A stretch of 8,556 nt of DNA from Bacteroidota bacterium. Its GTDB lineage: Bacteria; Bacteroidota; Bacteroidia; Bacteroidales; Cfx3-03. Position numbers and translations under genes: made by a program. The notes below the pieces were generated by a model that made no database searches, was not told the DNA's origin, and saw only the letters and a list, made by a program, of their open reading frames with translations. This document shows positions 1-5,757 of the stretch, in pieces. Numbering within the stretch: the first letter of the stretch is position 1; each line of letters starts with the position of its first letter. The DNA is taken from positions 1 to 8,556 of the forward strand of contig JAUZOX010000090.1 in NCBI GenBank assembly GCA_030706265.1, in the 5' to 3' direction.

Positions 1-77
1 ATACTTTTTTGTTCCATCCTGAATTTAAAAACGTCAGGATCATCATTGATGTTGATCCGGCTTAACCCGTCAAATGA
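1..77. other. Left-edge stretch, no supported gene
   Basis: No gene can be supported here. On the minus strand, downstream of the divIC-like gene, there are two possible start codons facing the window edge. One ATG is at 46-44 and its frame stays open to the edge; the other is at 17-15. Either could begin the next minus-strand gene, but at most 15 codons are visible and the peptide is not recognisable. No U-tailed hairpin follows the divIC-like stop, so that transcript may continue past the edge. Confidence 0.3.
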
Positions 78-386
78 CTATTTCTTTTCTACCTTCTCCG
101 GCTTAATCATCAGGAATACATCCTCACTGTCTTTTTTCATGAAATAACGCTCACGTGCAAATTTCTCAAGATGAGTGGAATCAGACATGAGATCATAAGT
201 TGCCTCGCTGTCCGCTGCTATTTGCTGAAGATAAAACTGCTTTTCTTTTTGATATTGATGGAGGTTTTTCCTCATCTCAATCTGATTGATAATATTGTTT
301 TTATCAAAGAAAGTCATCCACGCAATGAATAACACCAATGTGATGAAGAATTTATTTTTTATCAGAGAGAGCAGTTTTCGGAACAT
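78..386 (-). CDS. DivIC/FtsB-like septum formation initiator protein
   Basis: This is a 102-residue protein of the septum formation initiator (DivIC/FtsB) family. These are small bitopic membrane proteins that act with FtsL and FtsQ/DivIB at the division site. Visible layout: a short basic N-terminus (residues 1-12), one hydrophobic membrane segment (about 12-28), a charged, Gln/Lys/Glu-rich coiled-coil-like stretch (about 31-60), then the conserved tail block LEKFARERYFMKKDSEDVF at 73-91. That block is what identifies the family in Bacteroidota. The length is normal (about 100 residues). The start at 386 puts the membrane segment directly after the basic residues and lies about 20 nt downstream of a TAnnTTTG element. 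The gene diverges from the trp operon and has no evident functional link to it. The family is clear; choosing between the names DivIC and FtsB is not possible from this sequence. Confidence 0.85.
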   Translation of the reverse strand: MFRKLLSLIKNKFFITLVLFIAWMTFFDKNNIINQIEMRKNLHQYQKEKQFYLQQIAADSEATYDLMSDSTHLEKFARERYFMKKDSEDVFLMIKPEKVEKK

Positions 387-405
387 ATGCGAGATATTAT
401 TAACA

Positions 406-413
406 CAAAGGTA
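406..413 (-). promoter_or_regulatory. Promoter -7 element (TAnnTTTG) for the divIC-like gene
   Basis: Read on the minus strand, 413-406 is TACCTTTG, an exact match to the Bacteroidota primary-sigma -7 consensus TAnnTTTG. The implied transcription start is near 400, leaving a 5' leader of about 14 nt. I see no clear TTG or TTTG -33 element at the expected spacing, so the call rests on the -7 box and its position. Confidence 0.55.
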
Positions 414-721
414 AATAATGAAGAGAGGTCTGACATCATTATTTTATAGATTTTGTTATTAACAGCCCTCCATTTTAAGACAACCACAGGATTGTGGATA
501 ACTATTTTAATCCATCGGTTCAAAGCGGGCATTTACAAGCATTAATTGGATCTTTTTCTATTCGATGCAACACTGTTCATTAAAAAAAGACCTTAAATGT
601 ATCTATATTTTCGAATATGCAAAAATATACAATAAAAATTTATTTCTTGAAATATAATATTTTGATTATCAATGTTTTTAGTTTAAACGGCTAAAAATAT
701 TTAAAAATATTTATTGATTTC

Positions 722-754
722 TTGCTTATAAATTAAAAACAGTGATTACTTTTG
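722..754 (+). promoter_or_regulatory. trp operon promoter (TTG / TAnnTTTG)
   Basis: TACTTTTG at 747-754 matches the Bacteroidota -7 consensus TAnnTTTG exactly. A TTG at 722-724 is a possible -33 element; the 22-nt spacer is slightly long. The predicted start of transcription is about 759-761, placing the leader-peptide ATG (776) only about 15 nt into the RNA, as expected for a trp attenuator. Two tandem AT-rich decamers lie immediately upstream. The start site is inferred, not measured. Confidence 0.65.
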
Positions 755-766
755 CAAAAGCAATCA
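743..766. promoter_or_regulatory. 24-bp imperfect palindrome over the trp -7 element (candidate operator)
   Basis: The core CTTTTGCAAAAG (749-760) is a perfect 12-bp palindrome. It is flanked by TGATT (743-747) and its complement AATCA (762-766), with a single unpaired position (A748/C761). Eleven of twelve half-site positions are therefore symmetric. It covers the -7 box and the inferred start of transcription, where a bound dimeric repressor would block RNA polymerase. Only its right part would be transcribed, so a DNA-level role is more likely than an RNA hairpin. No regulator gene is in view, and operator function is inference. Confidence 0.4.
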
Positions 767-775
767 AGATAAAAA

Positions 776-835
776 ATGATCAGATCAACTCAAAATATTT
801 GGTGGTGGCGCTTAAAATTTACGAGAACATCGTGA
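776..835 (+). CDS. trpL: trp leader peptide with three tandem Trp codons
   Basis: This is a short ORF of 19 codons, MIRSTQNIWWWRLKFTRTS, ending at TGA 833-835. It has three consecutive TGG codons at 800-808. Three Trp in 19 residues, 80 nt upstream of trpE and just before an intrinsic terminator, is the signature of a leader peptide whose translation senses charged tRNA-Trp. The start is preceded by an A-rich stretch instead of a Shine-Dalgarno sequence, normal for the phylum. In the inferred mechanism, a ribosome stalled at 800-808 in low tryptophan leaves the downstream RNA free to form an antiterminator. A ribosome that reaches the stop masks that RNA, the terminator folds, and transcription ends. 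The peptide itself probably has no further function. Confidence 0.9.
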   Translation: MIRSTQNIWWWRLKFTRTS

Positions 836-872
836 GTTAACGAGCTATGCCCCCATTAAAAAGGCCTTTCGT
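821..872 (+). promoter_or_regulatory. Candidate antiterminator region of the trp attenuator
   Basis: ACGAG occurs at 821-825 and 840-844 and again inside the terminator's 3' arm (876-880). TTTCGT (867-872) lies in the terminator's 5' arm and loop edge. Either upstream copy can pair with it: ACGAGA 821-826 over six positions, or ACGAG 840-844 over five, each including one G-U. Either pairing would break the upper terminator stem. TCGT (830-833) can instead pair with either upstream ACGA, giving competing small hairpins. The upstream copies sit just after the Trp codons and around the leader stop, where ribosome position would decide pairing. The exact fold is not established; the pairings are individually weak. 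Confidence 0.45.
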
Positions 873-894
873 ACCACGAGAGGCCTTTTTTTTT
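858..894 (+). terminator. trp attenuator, intrinsic terminator
   Basis: The arms are AAAAAGGCCTTTCG (858-871) and CGAGAGGCCTTTTT (877-890), pairing over 14 positions with one G-U, around the loop TACCA (872-876). The T-tract runs from 886 to 894, partly inside the stem. It ends 20 nt before the trpE start, so termination here would switch off the whole operon. The position, directly after a Trp-rich leader ORF, makes it the attenuator. Confidence 0.92.
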
Positions 895-914
895 ACATTA
901 AAAATTTTGCCATC

Positions 915-2309
915 ATGAATACCATCAAAACCAAAACAAAACAACTGCTTTCAGACACCATTACACCGGTAGCGCTGTATTTAAAGATCCGCGACAAGTT
1001 TCCGGGATCAATTTTACTTGAAAGCGGCGATTACCATGGAGGTGAACACAGCTTATCGTACCTCTGCCTTCAACCCATTGCCGGTTTTATTGTGCAAAAC
1101 GGAATCGCCAGTATCGATCTTCCGGGAGAGGAGCCTAAAAAAATCACAGTTGAGAATCCTGAGATGGCGACCCGATTGCTGGATGAATTTGGAAAAGCAG
1201 TGAATCCGGTCAATGACGAGGGAATGTCTTTTAACGGCATTTTTGGATATCTGAGTTTCGAATCGGCAGCATTATTTGATAAAATCAAGCTGCGCGATTC
1301 AAAAGATATTCTTCCCATACCCGATATCCGCTATCATTTTTACAAATACCTCATCGTCATCAACCATCACCAAAACAAGGCGACGCTTGTTGAAAATCTT
1401 CTGGATGGAGAGGAATCCTCTATGGAGAAGCTGGAACATTTGTTGCTTTTCAGTAGCGTTTCCTCATTCCCCTTTGCCCTCAAAGGAGATGAAGAATCGA
1501 ATATGAGTGACCAGGATTATATGGAGATGGTAAAAAAGGGCAAGTCACATTGTCGGAGGGGCGATGTGTTCCAGATAGTGCTATCGCGCAGTTTTTCACA
1601 GCAATACACCGGCGATGAGTTTAATGTATACCGCAGCCTGCGATATATCAACCCTTCGCCGTGGATGTTTTACTTCGACTATGGAGATTACAGCATCTTT
1701 GGGTCATCCCCGGAACATCAGATTCTCATTCGCGACAACAAAGCAACCATCAGCCCCATTGCCGGAACTTATCCCAGGACCGGTAATGATGCTCAGGACC
1801 TGGAACTGGCAGAACGTCTTTCGGCAGATCCGAAAGAGTCTTCCGAACATGTGATGTTGGTAGACCTTGCAAGGAATGATCTTAGCAGACATGCGCGCAA
1901 CGTTTCGGTCACCGCCTTCAAAGAAGTACAGTATTTCTCCCACGTCCTGCACCTGGTCTCGACCGTAACCGGCGAGATGGTTAATGGAGCGACTCCGGTC
2001 AAGCTGTTGGCCGACACCTTTCCCGCAGGAACGCTTTCAGGAGCTCCCAAAGTGATGGCCATTGAACTCATCAGCAAATATGAGCCAACCCGCCGGGGCT
2101 TTTATGGGGGCGCCATCGGAAAGATCGGATTTGACGGAAGTCTGAGCCATGCCATCACCATCAGGTCCTTCTTAAGTAAGAATAACCGGCTCTATTTCCA
2201 GGCCGGTGCAGGGATTGTCGACAAGAGTGTAGAACAGAATGAGCTGCTGGAAGTAAAGAATAAATTAGGGGCTCTCCGTTCAGCACTTAAAATGGCAATA
2301 ACGATTTAA
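915..2309 (+). CDS. trpE: Anthranilate synthase component I
   Basis: TrpE (464 residues) converts chorismate plus ammonia to anthranilate and pyruvate. The ammonia comes from glutamine via TrpG, encoded next. The N-terminal domain has the motif LLES (34-37), which in this family forms part of the tryptophan feedback site, so allosteric inhibition is expected. The chorismate-binding domain shows PIAGTYPRTG (281-290), the catalytic-region block HVMLVDLARND (312-322), PAGTLSGAPK (370-379) and the C-terminal GAGIVDKSVEQNE (431-443). The length is usual for Bacteroidota and shorter than the roughly 520 residues of the E. coli enzyme. Position as first gene of a trp operon excludes the paralogues PabB and menaquinone or siderophore isochorismate synthases. 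The ATG at 915 follows the attenuator T-tract by 20 nt. No Shine-Dalgarno sequence is seen. Confidence 0.97.
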   Translation: MNTIKTKTKQLLSDTITPVALYLKIRDKFPGSILLESGDYHGGEHSLSYLCLQPIAGFIVQNGIASIDLPGEEPKKITVENPEMATRLLDEFGKAVNPVNDEGMSFNGIFGYLSFESAALFDKIKLRDSKDILPIPDIRYHFYKYLIVINHHQNKATLVENLLDGEESSMEKLEHLLLFSSVSSFPFALKGDEESNMSDQDYMEMVKKGKSHCRRGDVFQIVLSRSFSQQYTGDEFNVYRSLRYINPSPWMFYFDYGDYSIFGSSPEHQILIRDNKATISPIAGTYPRTGNDAQDLELAERLSADPKESSEHVMLVDLARNDLSRHARNVSVTAFKEVQYFSHVLHLVSTVTGEMVNGATPVKLLADTFPAGTLSGAPKVMAIELISKYEPTRRGFYGGAIGKIGFDGSLSHAITIRSFLSKNNRLYFQAGAGIVDKSVEQNELLEVKNKLGALRSALKMAITI

Positions 2310-2383
2310 CAAAAAACAGATAAAAAAACCGATTGGCATGAAACGAGCCTGATTGAAGATCACAAACTAGAATAAAATTCTTG

Positions 2384-2425
2384 CACGCGAGTTTCATAAG
2401 TCCTATTAATAAAAATTATTAACGC
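2384..2425 (+). repeat. Intercistronic trp element, copy 1 (abuts trpG start)
   Basis: This is the first of three related 42-43 nt sequences that end exactly at a start codon (here trpG at 2426). It begins CACGCGAGTTTCATAAG and ends with an AT-rich block containing the perfect dyad TTAATAA-aaa-TTATTAA (2406-2422). Aligned with the copies before trpD and trpB, 27 of 43 columns are identical in all three. Unlike them, this copy has ACG where they have ATG, and the aligned frame stops after four codons, so it carries no short ORF. Function is unknown. Confidence 0.75.
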
Positions 2426-3085
2426 ATGAAAATACTGGTCCTTGATAATTACGATTCCTTTACTTATAACCTGGTTCATTATCTTGAAGAATTGACCGGT
2501 GAAAAGATAAGAGTAGCCCGCAATGACGAAATAACGATTGAAGAGGCTGCAGCATATGACCGTATTGTTCTTTCACCCGGTCCCGGAATCCCCGATGAAG
2601 CCGGAATAATGAAAGAACTGATCTTAAAGCTGGCTCCCGAAAAAAGCATTCTGGGTATCTGCCTGGGAATGCAGGGTATAGCAGAGGTATTTGGAGGCCA
2701 ACTCACGAATTTGGCAGAGATTTATCATGGTGTGGCTACCGATATCCGGATCATGACCCCATCCGATACTATGTTTAACGGATTGCCCCATGTTTTTAAA
2801 GGCGGACGTTATCATTCATGGATCGTTGACAAAGCTACATTACCCGATTGCCTTGAAATAACAGCAACGGATGAGAGCGGATTAATAATGGGAATCAAGC
2901 ATAAGCAGTATGATGTCTGTGGATTACAGTTTCATCCCGAATCTGTACTCACCGAATATGGTAAACAAATCCTTGCAAACTGGTTAGGCATTGCCGATAC
3001 GCAAAAAAACCAGATGCCAATACTGCCCTCTTTGGGAAATGATCATTTTGCAAGTCCGAATGTTTTTACCGGTACATTTTGTTAA
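2426..3085 (+). CDS. trpG: Anthranilate synthase component II, glutamine amidotransferase
   Basis: TrpG (219 residues) is the class I glutamine amidotransferase subunit that hydrolyses glutamine and passes ammonia to TrpE. Visible motifs: DNYDSFTYNL (7-16), the oxyanion segment PGPG (51-54), the nucleophile Cys79 in GICLGMQ, and the His170/Glu172 pair in FHPES, so the catalytic triad is complete. The residue usually His after the GxCLG motif is Met here, a tolerated variation. The conserved fold ends near LANWLG (184-188). About 30 further residues, with no recognisable motif, make it longer than the usual roughly 190. A PabA role (shared with folate synthesis) cannot be excluded, but the setting between trpE and trpD favours tryptophan. 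The gene lies 116 nt after trpE, so it needs its own initiation region (copy 1 of the repeated element). Confidence 0.95.
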   Translation: MKILVLDNYDSFTYNLVHYLEELTGEKIRVARNDEITIEEAAAYDRIVLSPGPGIPDEAGIMKELILKLAPEKSILGICLGMQGIAEVFGGQLTNLAEIYHGVATDIRIMTPSDTMFNGLPHVFKGGRYHSWIVDKATLPDCLEITATDESGLIMGIKHKQYDVCGLQFHPESVLTEYGKQILANWLGIADTQKNQMPILPSLGNDHFASPNVFTGTFC

Positions 3086-3178
3086 CCCATGAATCGATGA
3101 TTAAAAAATAAGCTGTCCACACACTCACTAAATATGAACCGGGCATGCCTGAAAACACCGAAAAGGGGAAAAACCATT

Positions 3179-3221
3179 CATGCGAGTTACACACGACCAT
3201 TTTAATACAAATCATTAACAA
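3179..3221 (+). repeat. Intercistronic trp element, copy 2 (abuts trpD start)
   Basis: This 43-nt sequence begins CATGCGAGTTACACACG and ends directly at the trpD ATG (3222). The shared core blocks are CATGCGAG, CACGACC, TTAAT, AAAT and ATTAAC. It contains a short AT dyad, TTAAT (3202-3206)/ATTAA (3214-3218), at the place matching the dyads of the other copies. It also encodes a 12-codon ORF (3180-3218, MRVTHDHFNTNH) that stops one codon before trpD and in the same frame. Confidence 0.75.
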
Positions 3222-4217
3222 ATGAAAGCTATTTTCAACCGATTATTTCAATATCAAACACTCGACCGTTCTGAAGCAGAAGCGATTTTGATGAATATTG
3301 CTTCCGGACAGTTGCACGGGTCCCAGATTTCTTCCTTTTTAACCATCTATATGATGCGTCCGATCACACTGGATGAGCTGCTGGGATTTCGTGACGCAAT
3401 GCTCAACTTATGTATCCGCATTGATCTGCATGAATTTAACACAATCGATGTCTGTGGTACCGGTGGCGATGGCCATAACACCTTCAACATTTCAACTATC
3501 GGCGCCTTCCTTTTGGCCGGATCAGGAGAAAAGGTAGCCAAGCACGGCAATTATGGTGTTTCATCAAACTGCGGATCCTCAAATATTCTTGAATATTTCG
3601 GATATAAATTTTCCGCAAGTCAGGACAAGCTCAGGAACGAACTTGATAAAACCGGAATATGTTTTCTGCATGCACCGCTCTTTAACCCTGCCATGAAAGA
3701 AGTGGGAGGCATCAGGCGAGAGCTGGGTGTAAAGACCTTTTTCAACATGCTCGGCCCCATGGTCAATCCTTCCGTTCCGGCCAATCAGCTTGTTGGGGTT
3801 TACAACAATGAACTGGCTCGCCTCTACCGTTATGCATATGAACTGGGCGAGACAAATTATTCAATCATCCATAGCACGGATGGTTACGATGAAGTTTCGC
3901 TGACCGGTCCGTTTCGTGTCATCACCAGAAATGGTGAGCAGTTGCTTACCCCCGAATTGGTTGGGATGCAGAAGCTGGAACAGGAACAATTATTTGGAGG
4001 AAATACGGTGGAAGAAGCCGCTGCAATTTTCATGCATGTTTTAAATGGCAAAGGAACCCAGGCACAGAACGACGTCGTATTGATAAACTCAGCTATGGCT
4101 TTACAGGTATTGCATCCTGATCAAAAACTTGAACAATGTGTCGCGACAATGCATGAAACACTCTTTTCAGGAAAAGGACTCGAGGCTTTCCGCAAACTAA
4201 TCAGCCTCAACAATTAG
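3222..4217 (+). CDS. trpD: Anthranilate phosphoribosyltransferase
   Basis: TrpD (331 residues) transfers the phosphoribosyl group of PRPP to anthranilate, the second committed step. The short N-terminal helical domain is followed by the PRPP-binding signature DVCGTGGDGHNTFNIS (76-91) and KHGNYGVSSNCGS (107-119). The block KTFFNMLGPMVNPS (171-184) and DGYDEVSLTG (220-229) follow; the Asp-Glu pair of the latter binds the metal-PRPP complex in this family. The length matches the stand-alone family (about 330-345), and there is no fusion to TrpG as seen in enterobacteria. The gene lies 136 nt after trpG, the widest gap of the operon, and its ATG is directly preceded by copy 2 of the repeated element. 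Nothing in the protein looks damaged. Confidence 0.97.
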   Translation: MKAIFNRLFQYQTLDRSEAEAILMNIASGQLHGSQISSFLTIYMMRPITLDELLGFRDAMLNLCIRIDLHEFNTIDVCGTGGDGHNTFNISTIGAFLLAGSGEKVAKHGNYGVSSNCGSSNILEYFGYKFSASQDKLRNELDKTGICFLHAPLFNPAMKEVGGIRRELGVKTFFNMLGPMVNPSVPANQLVGVYNNELARLYRYAYELGETNYSIIHSTDGYDEVSLTGPFRVITRNGEQLLTPELVGMQKLEQEQLFGGNTVEEAAAIFMHVLNGKGTQAQNDVVLINSAMALQVLHPDQKLEQCVATMHETLFSGKGLEAFRKLISLNN

Positions 4218-4265
4218 TACGATAATAAAAACACATTACAGAGACCTCAACCCCAAAATATTGAC

Positions 4266-5075
4266 ATGGATACCATACTCGCCGATATCATAAGTTACAA
4301 AAGGAAAGAAGTCAGAGAACGACAGGGAAAAAATCCGCTTACACTGGTGCGGCAATGCATTCCGTATTCTACTCCGGTTACTTCATTGCGCCAGAAACTG
4401 TTAAAAGAAAATGAAAGCGGCATCATTGCCGAGTTCAAGCAAAAATCCCCCACCTTAGGGGTGATCAGCTCCAATGTTTCAGTGGCGACGGTAACAAGCG
4501 GATATTCAAATGCAGGCGCCACGGCTCTGTCTGTATTGACGGATAATCATTTCTTTGGCGGATCTCTCAACAATTTCAGTGTAGCCCGTCAGCACAATAG
4601 CTGTCCAATGTTGCAGAAAGATTTCTTTATTGATGAATATCAAATATATGAAGCCCGTGCACTCGGTGCCGATGTCATCCTGCTCATTGCGGCAGCCCTG
4701 ACCATCGAGGAAGTCAAAAAATTTGCTTCTCTGGCAGCCGCATTGGGGATGGAAAGCATCCTGGAAATACACACTGCCGATGAGTTAGCCTGTTTATGCC
4801 CTGAAGTCAGCATTGTCGGAGTCAACAACAGAGACCTCAAGACTTTCGTCACCGATCTGAGCCGGGCTGAAGAATTGTCGTCACTGATACCTTCGGAATA
4901 TGTGAAGATAGCTGAAAGCGGGATCAGGAATCCCGGAGACGTGATCAGGTTGAAAAAGGCAGGCTACAATGGTTTTCTGATAGGGGGACAGTTTATGACG
5001 CAGGCCGATCCGGTCAAGGCTTGCGCAGACTTCATCAGTCAGATTCCTAAAAATCCATATACACATGTACATTAA
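4266..5075 (+). CDS. trpC: Indole-3-glycerol phosphate synthase
   Basis: TrpC (269 residues) closes the indole ring: CdRP is decarboxylated and dehydrated to indole-3-glycerol phosphate. It is a single-domain TIM barrel. Expected active-site positions are present: Glu56 and Lys58 in IIAEFKQKSP (53-62), Lys118 in LQKDFF, Glu167 in ILEIH, Asn187/188 in GVNNRDL, and Glu217-Ser218 in AESGI. FLIGG (237-241) belongs to the phosphate-binding end of the barrel. The segment SPTLGVI (61-67) departs from the more common SPSKG, without loss of a known catalytic residue. It is not fused to TrpF, unlike in E. coli; trpF is the next gene and overlaps by 11 nt. The 48-nt gap before trpC contains at most a diverged partial match to the repeated element (GACCT at 4243-4247 onward). 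Confidence 0.96.
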   Translation: MDTILADIISYKRKEVRERQGKNPLTLVRQCIPYSTPVTSLRQKLLKENESGIIAEFKQKSPTLGVISSNVSVATVTSGYSNAGATALSVLTDNHFFGGSLNNFSVARQHNSCPMLQKDFFIDEYQIYEARALGADVILLIAAALTIEEVKKFASLAAALGMESILEIHTADELACLCPEVSIVGVNNRDLKTFVTDLSRAEELSSLIPSEYVKIAESGIRNPGDVIRLKKAGYNGFLIGGQFMTQADPVKACADFISQIPKNPYTHVH

Positions 5076-5688
5076 AGTTTGCGGAATCAAGTATCCTGCT
5101 AATATGTTGGCAATTGCGGCTACCAGGCCGGATATCATGGGGTTTATTTTCTATCCCGGATCGCCGCGATATATGGGCCATCACCTGACTCCCGATGACC
5201 TCCGTTCGATTTCGCCGAATATCATGAAAGCAGGTGTCTTTGTGAATGAGTCAAGCGAAGAGATACTGAGGATTGCAGAAATGTATGGGCTCGATGCGGT
5301 ACAACTGCATGGGACGGAATCTCCGGAGGAGTGTGAAGCGGTTAGTCGTGCCGGATTTTCTGTCTTCAAAGCTTTTAGTATCGGCAAAGATTTCTCTTTT
5401 GAATATACAAAACCTTATGCATCAAGCTGTCGTCTGTTTCTTTTCGACACATTCGGGAAAGGTTACGGCGGAACCGGTACTCATTTCAACTGGGAAAAGT
5501 TGCAATCATACAACGGAAGCACACCGTTTTTGCTGAGCGGCGGACTTGGTGCCGACGATGTTGTTAAGCTTAAAGATATAAAGCACCCTGCTCTTGCCGG
5601 ATATGACATCAACAGCAAATTTGAAATCAGACCCGGAGAAAAAGATGTTGCTAAAGTTGAGCGGTTCATTGAATTGCTCAGATCATAA
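5065..5688 (+). CDS. trpF: Phosphoribosylanthranilate isomerase
   Basis: TrpF (207 residues) performs the Amadori rearrangement of phosphoribosylanthranilate to CdRP, the TrpC substrate. This small TIM barrel shows KVCGIK (4-9) with catalytic general base Cys6, QLHG (80-83), general acid Asp128 in LFDTFGKGYGGTG (126-138), and the phosphate-binding LSGGL (157-161). The length is typical. The ATG at 5065 lies inside the last codons of trpC, 11 nt before the end of the trpC stop, so translational coupling is likely and would keep these consecutive enzymes in step. The C-terminal region has DINSKFEIRPGEKD (181-194), matching the usual D(V)SSGVE..PG.KD block with some divergence. Confidence 0.95.
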   Translation: MYIKVCGIKYPANMLAIAATRPDIMGFIFYPGSPRYMGHHLTPDDLRSISPNIMKAGVFVNESSEEILRIAEMYGLDAVQLHGTESPEECEAVSRAGFSVFKAFSIGKDFSFEYTKPYASSCRLFLFDTFGKGYGGTGTHFNWEKLQSYNGSTPFLLSGGLGADDVVKLKDIKHPALAGYDINSKFEIRPGEKDVAKVERFIELLRS

Positions 5689-5715
5689 ACAAAATATGAA
5701 TATGAATAATGCGTT

Positions 5716-5757
5716 CATGCAAGCTCCATACGACCTATTTAATCAAATTATTTACAG
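5716..5757 (+). repeat. Intercistronic trp element, copy 3 (abuts trpB start)
   Basis: This 42-nt sequence begins CATGCAAGCTCCATACG and ends directly at the trpB ATG (5758). It matches copy 2 at 13 of the first 17 positions and shares the GACC, TTTAAT, AAAT and ATT blocks of the AT-rich half. A short dyad TAAT-caa-ATTA is at 5740-5750. It encodes a 14-codon ORF (ATG 5717, MQAPYDLFNQIIYR) whose TGA (5759-5761) overlaps the trpB start as ATGA, in a different frame. This would permit reinitiation or coupling. Confidence 0.75.

Larger units (their letters stand above)
387..775. other. Divergent intergenic region between divIC-like gene and trp leader
   Basis: This is a 389-nt gene-free region, strongly AT-rich in its right half (about 590-735). 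It carries outward-facing TAnnTTTG boxes near both ends. It also holds a perfect DnaA-box consensus on the minus strand (TTATCCACA, 501-493) that partly overlaps a small inverted repeat, CCACA-ggat-TGTGG (484-497). Two further inverted repeats are TATATTTT (604-611)/AAAATATA (622-629) and TTTTTAG (675-681)/CTAAAAA (691-697). Two tandem copies of TAAAAATATT (692-701, 702-711) lie just upstream of the trp promoter, where an AT-rich UP-like segment could act. No credible ORF or RNA gene was found. Confidence 0.5.

Noticed and set aside
387..775. Replication origin
   Set aside because: Only one perfect DnaA box is present, there is no cluster, and neither dnaA nor another usual origin neighbour is in view.
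755..914. T-box or TRAP-type control of the trp operon
   Set aside because: There is no T-box sequence or specifier stem and no run of GAG/UAG triplets with regular spacing. The Trp-codon leader plus terminator explains the region.
870..914. Fourth copy of the intercistronic element before trpE
   Set aside because: Only AT-rich composition is shared. The GC-containing 5' half is missing and the region is occupied by the terminator.
1070..1318. Antisense and alternate-frame ORFs inside the trp genes
   Set aside because: All lie within strongly identified coding sequences and show no independent features, so they are shadow frames.
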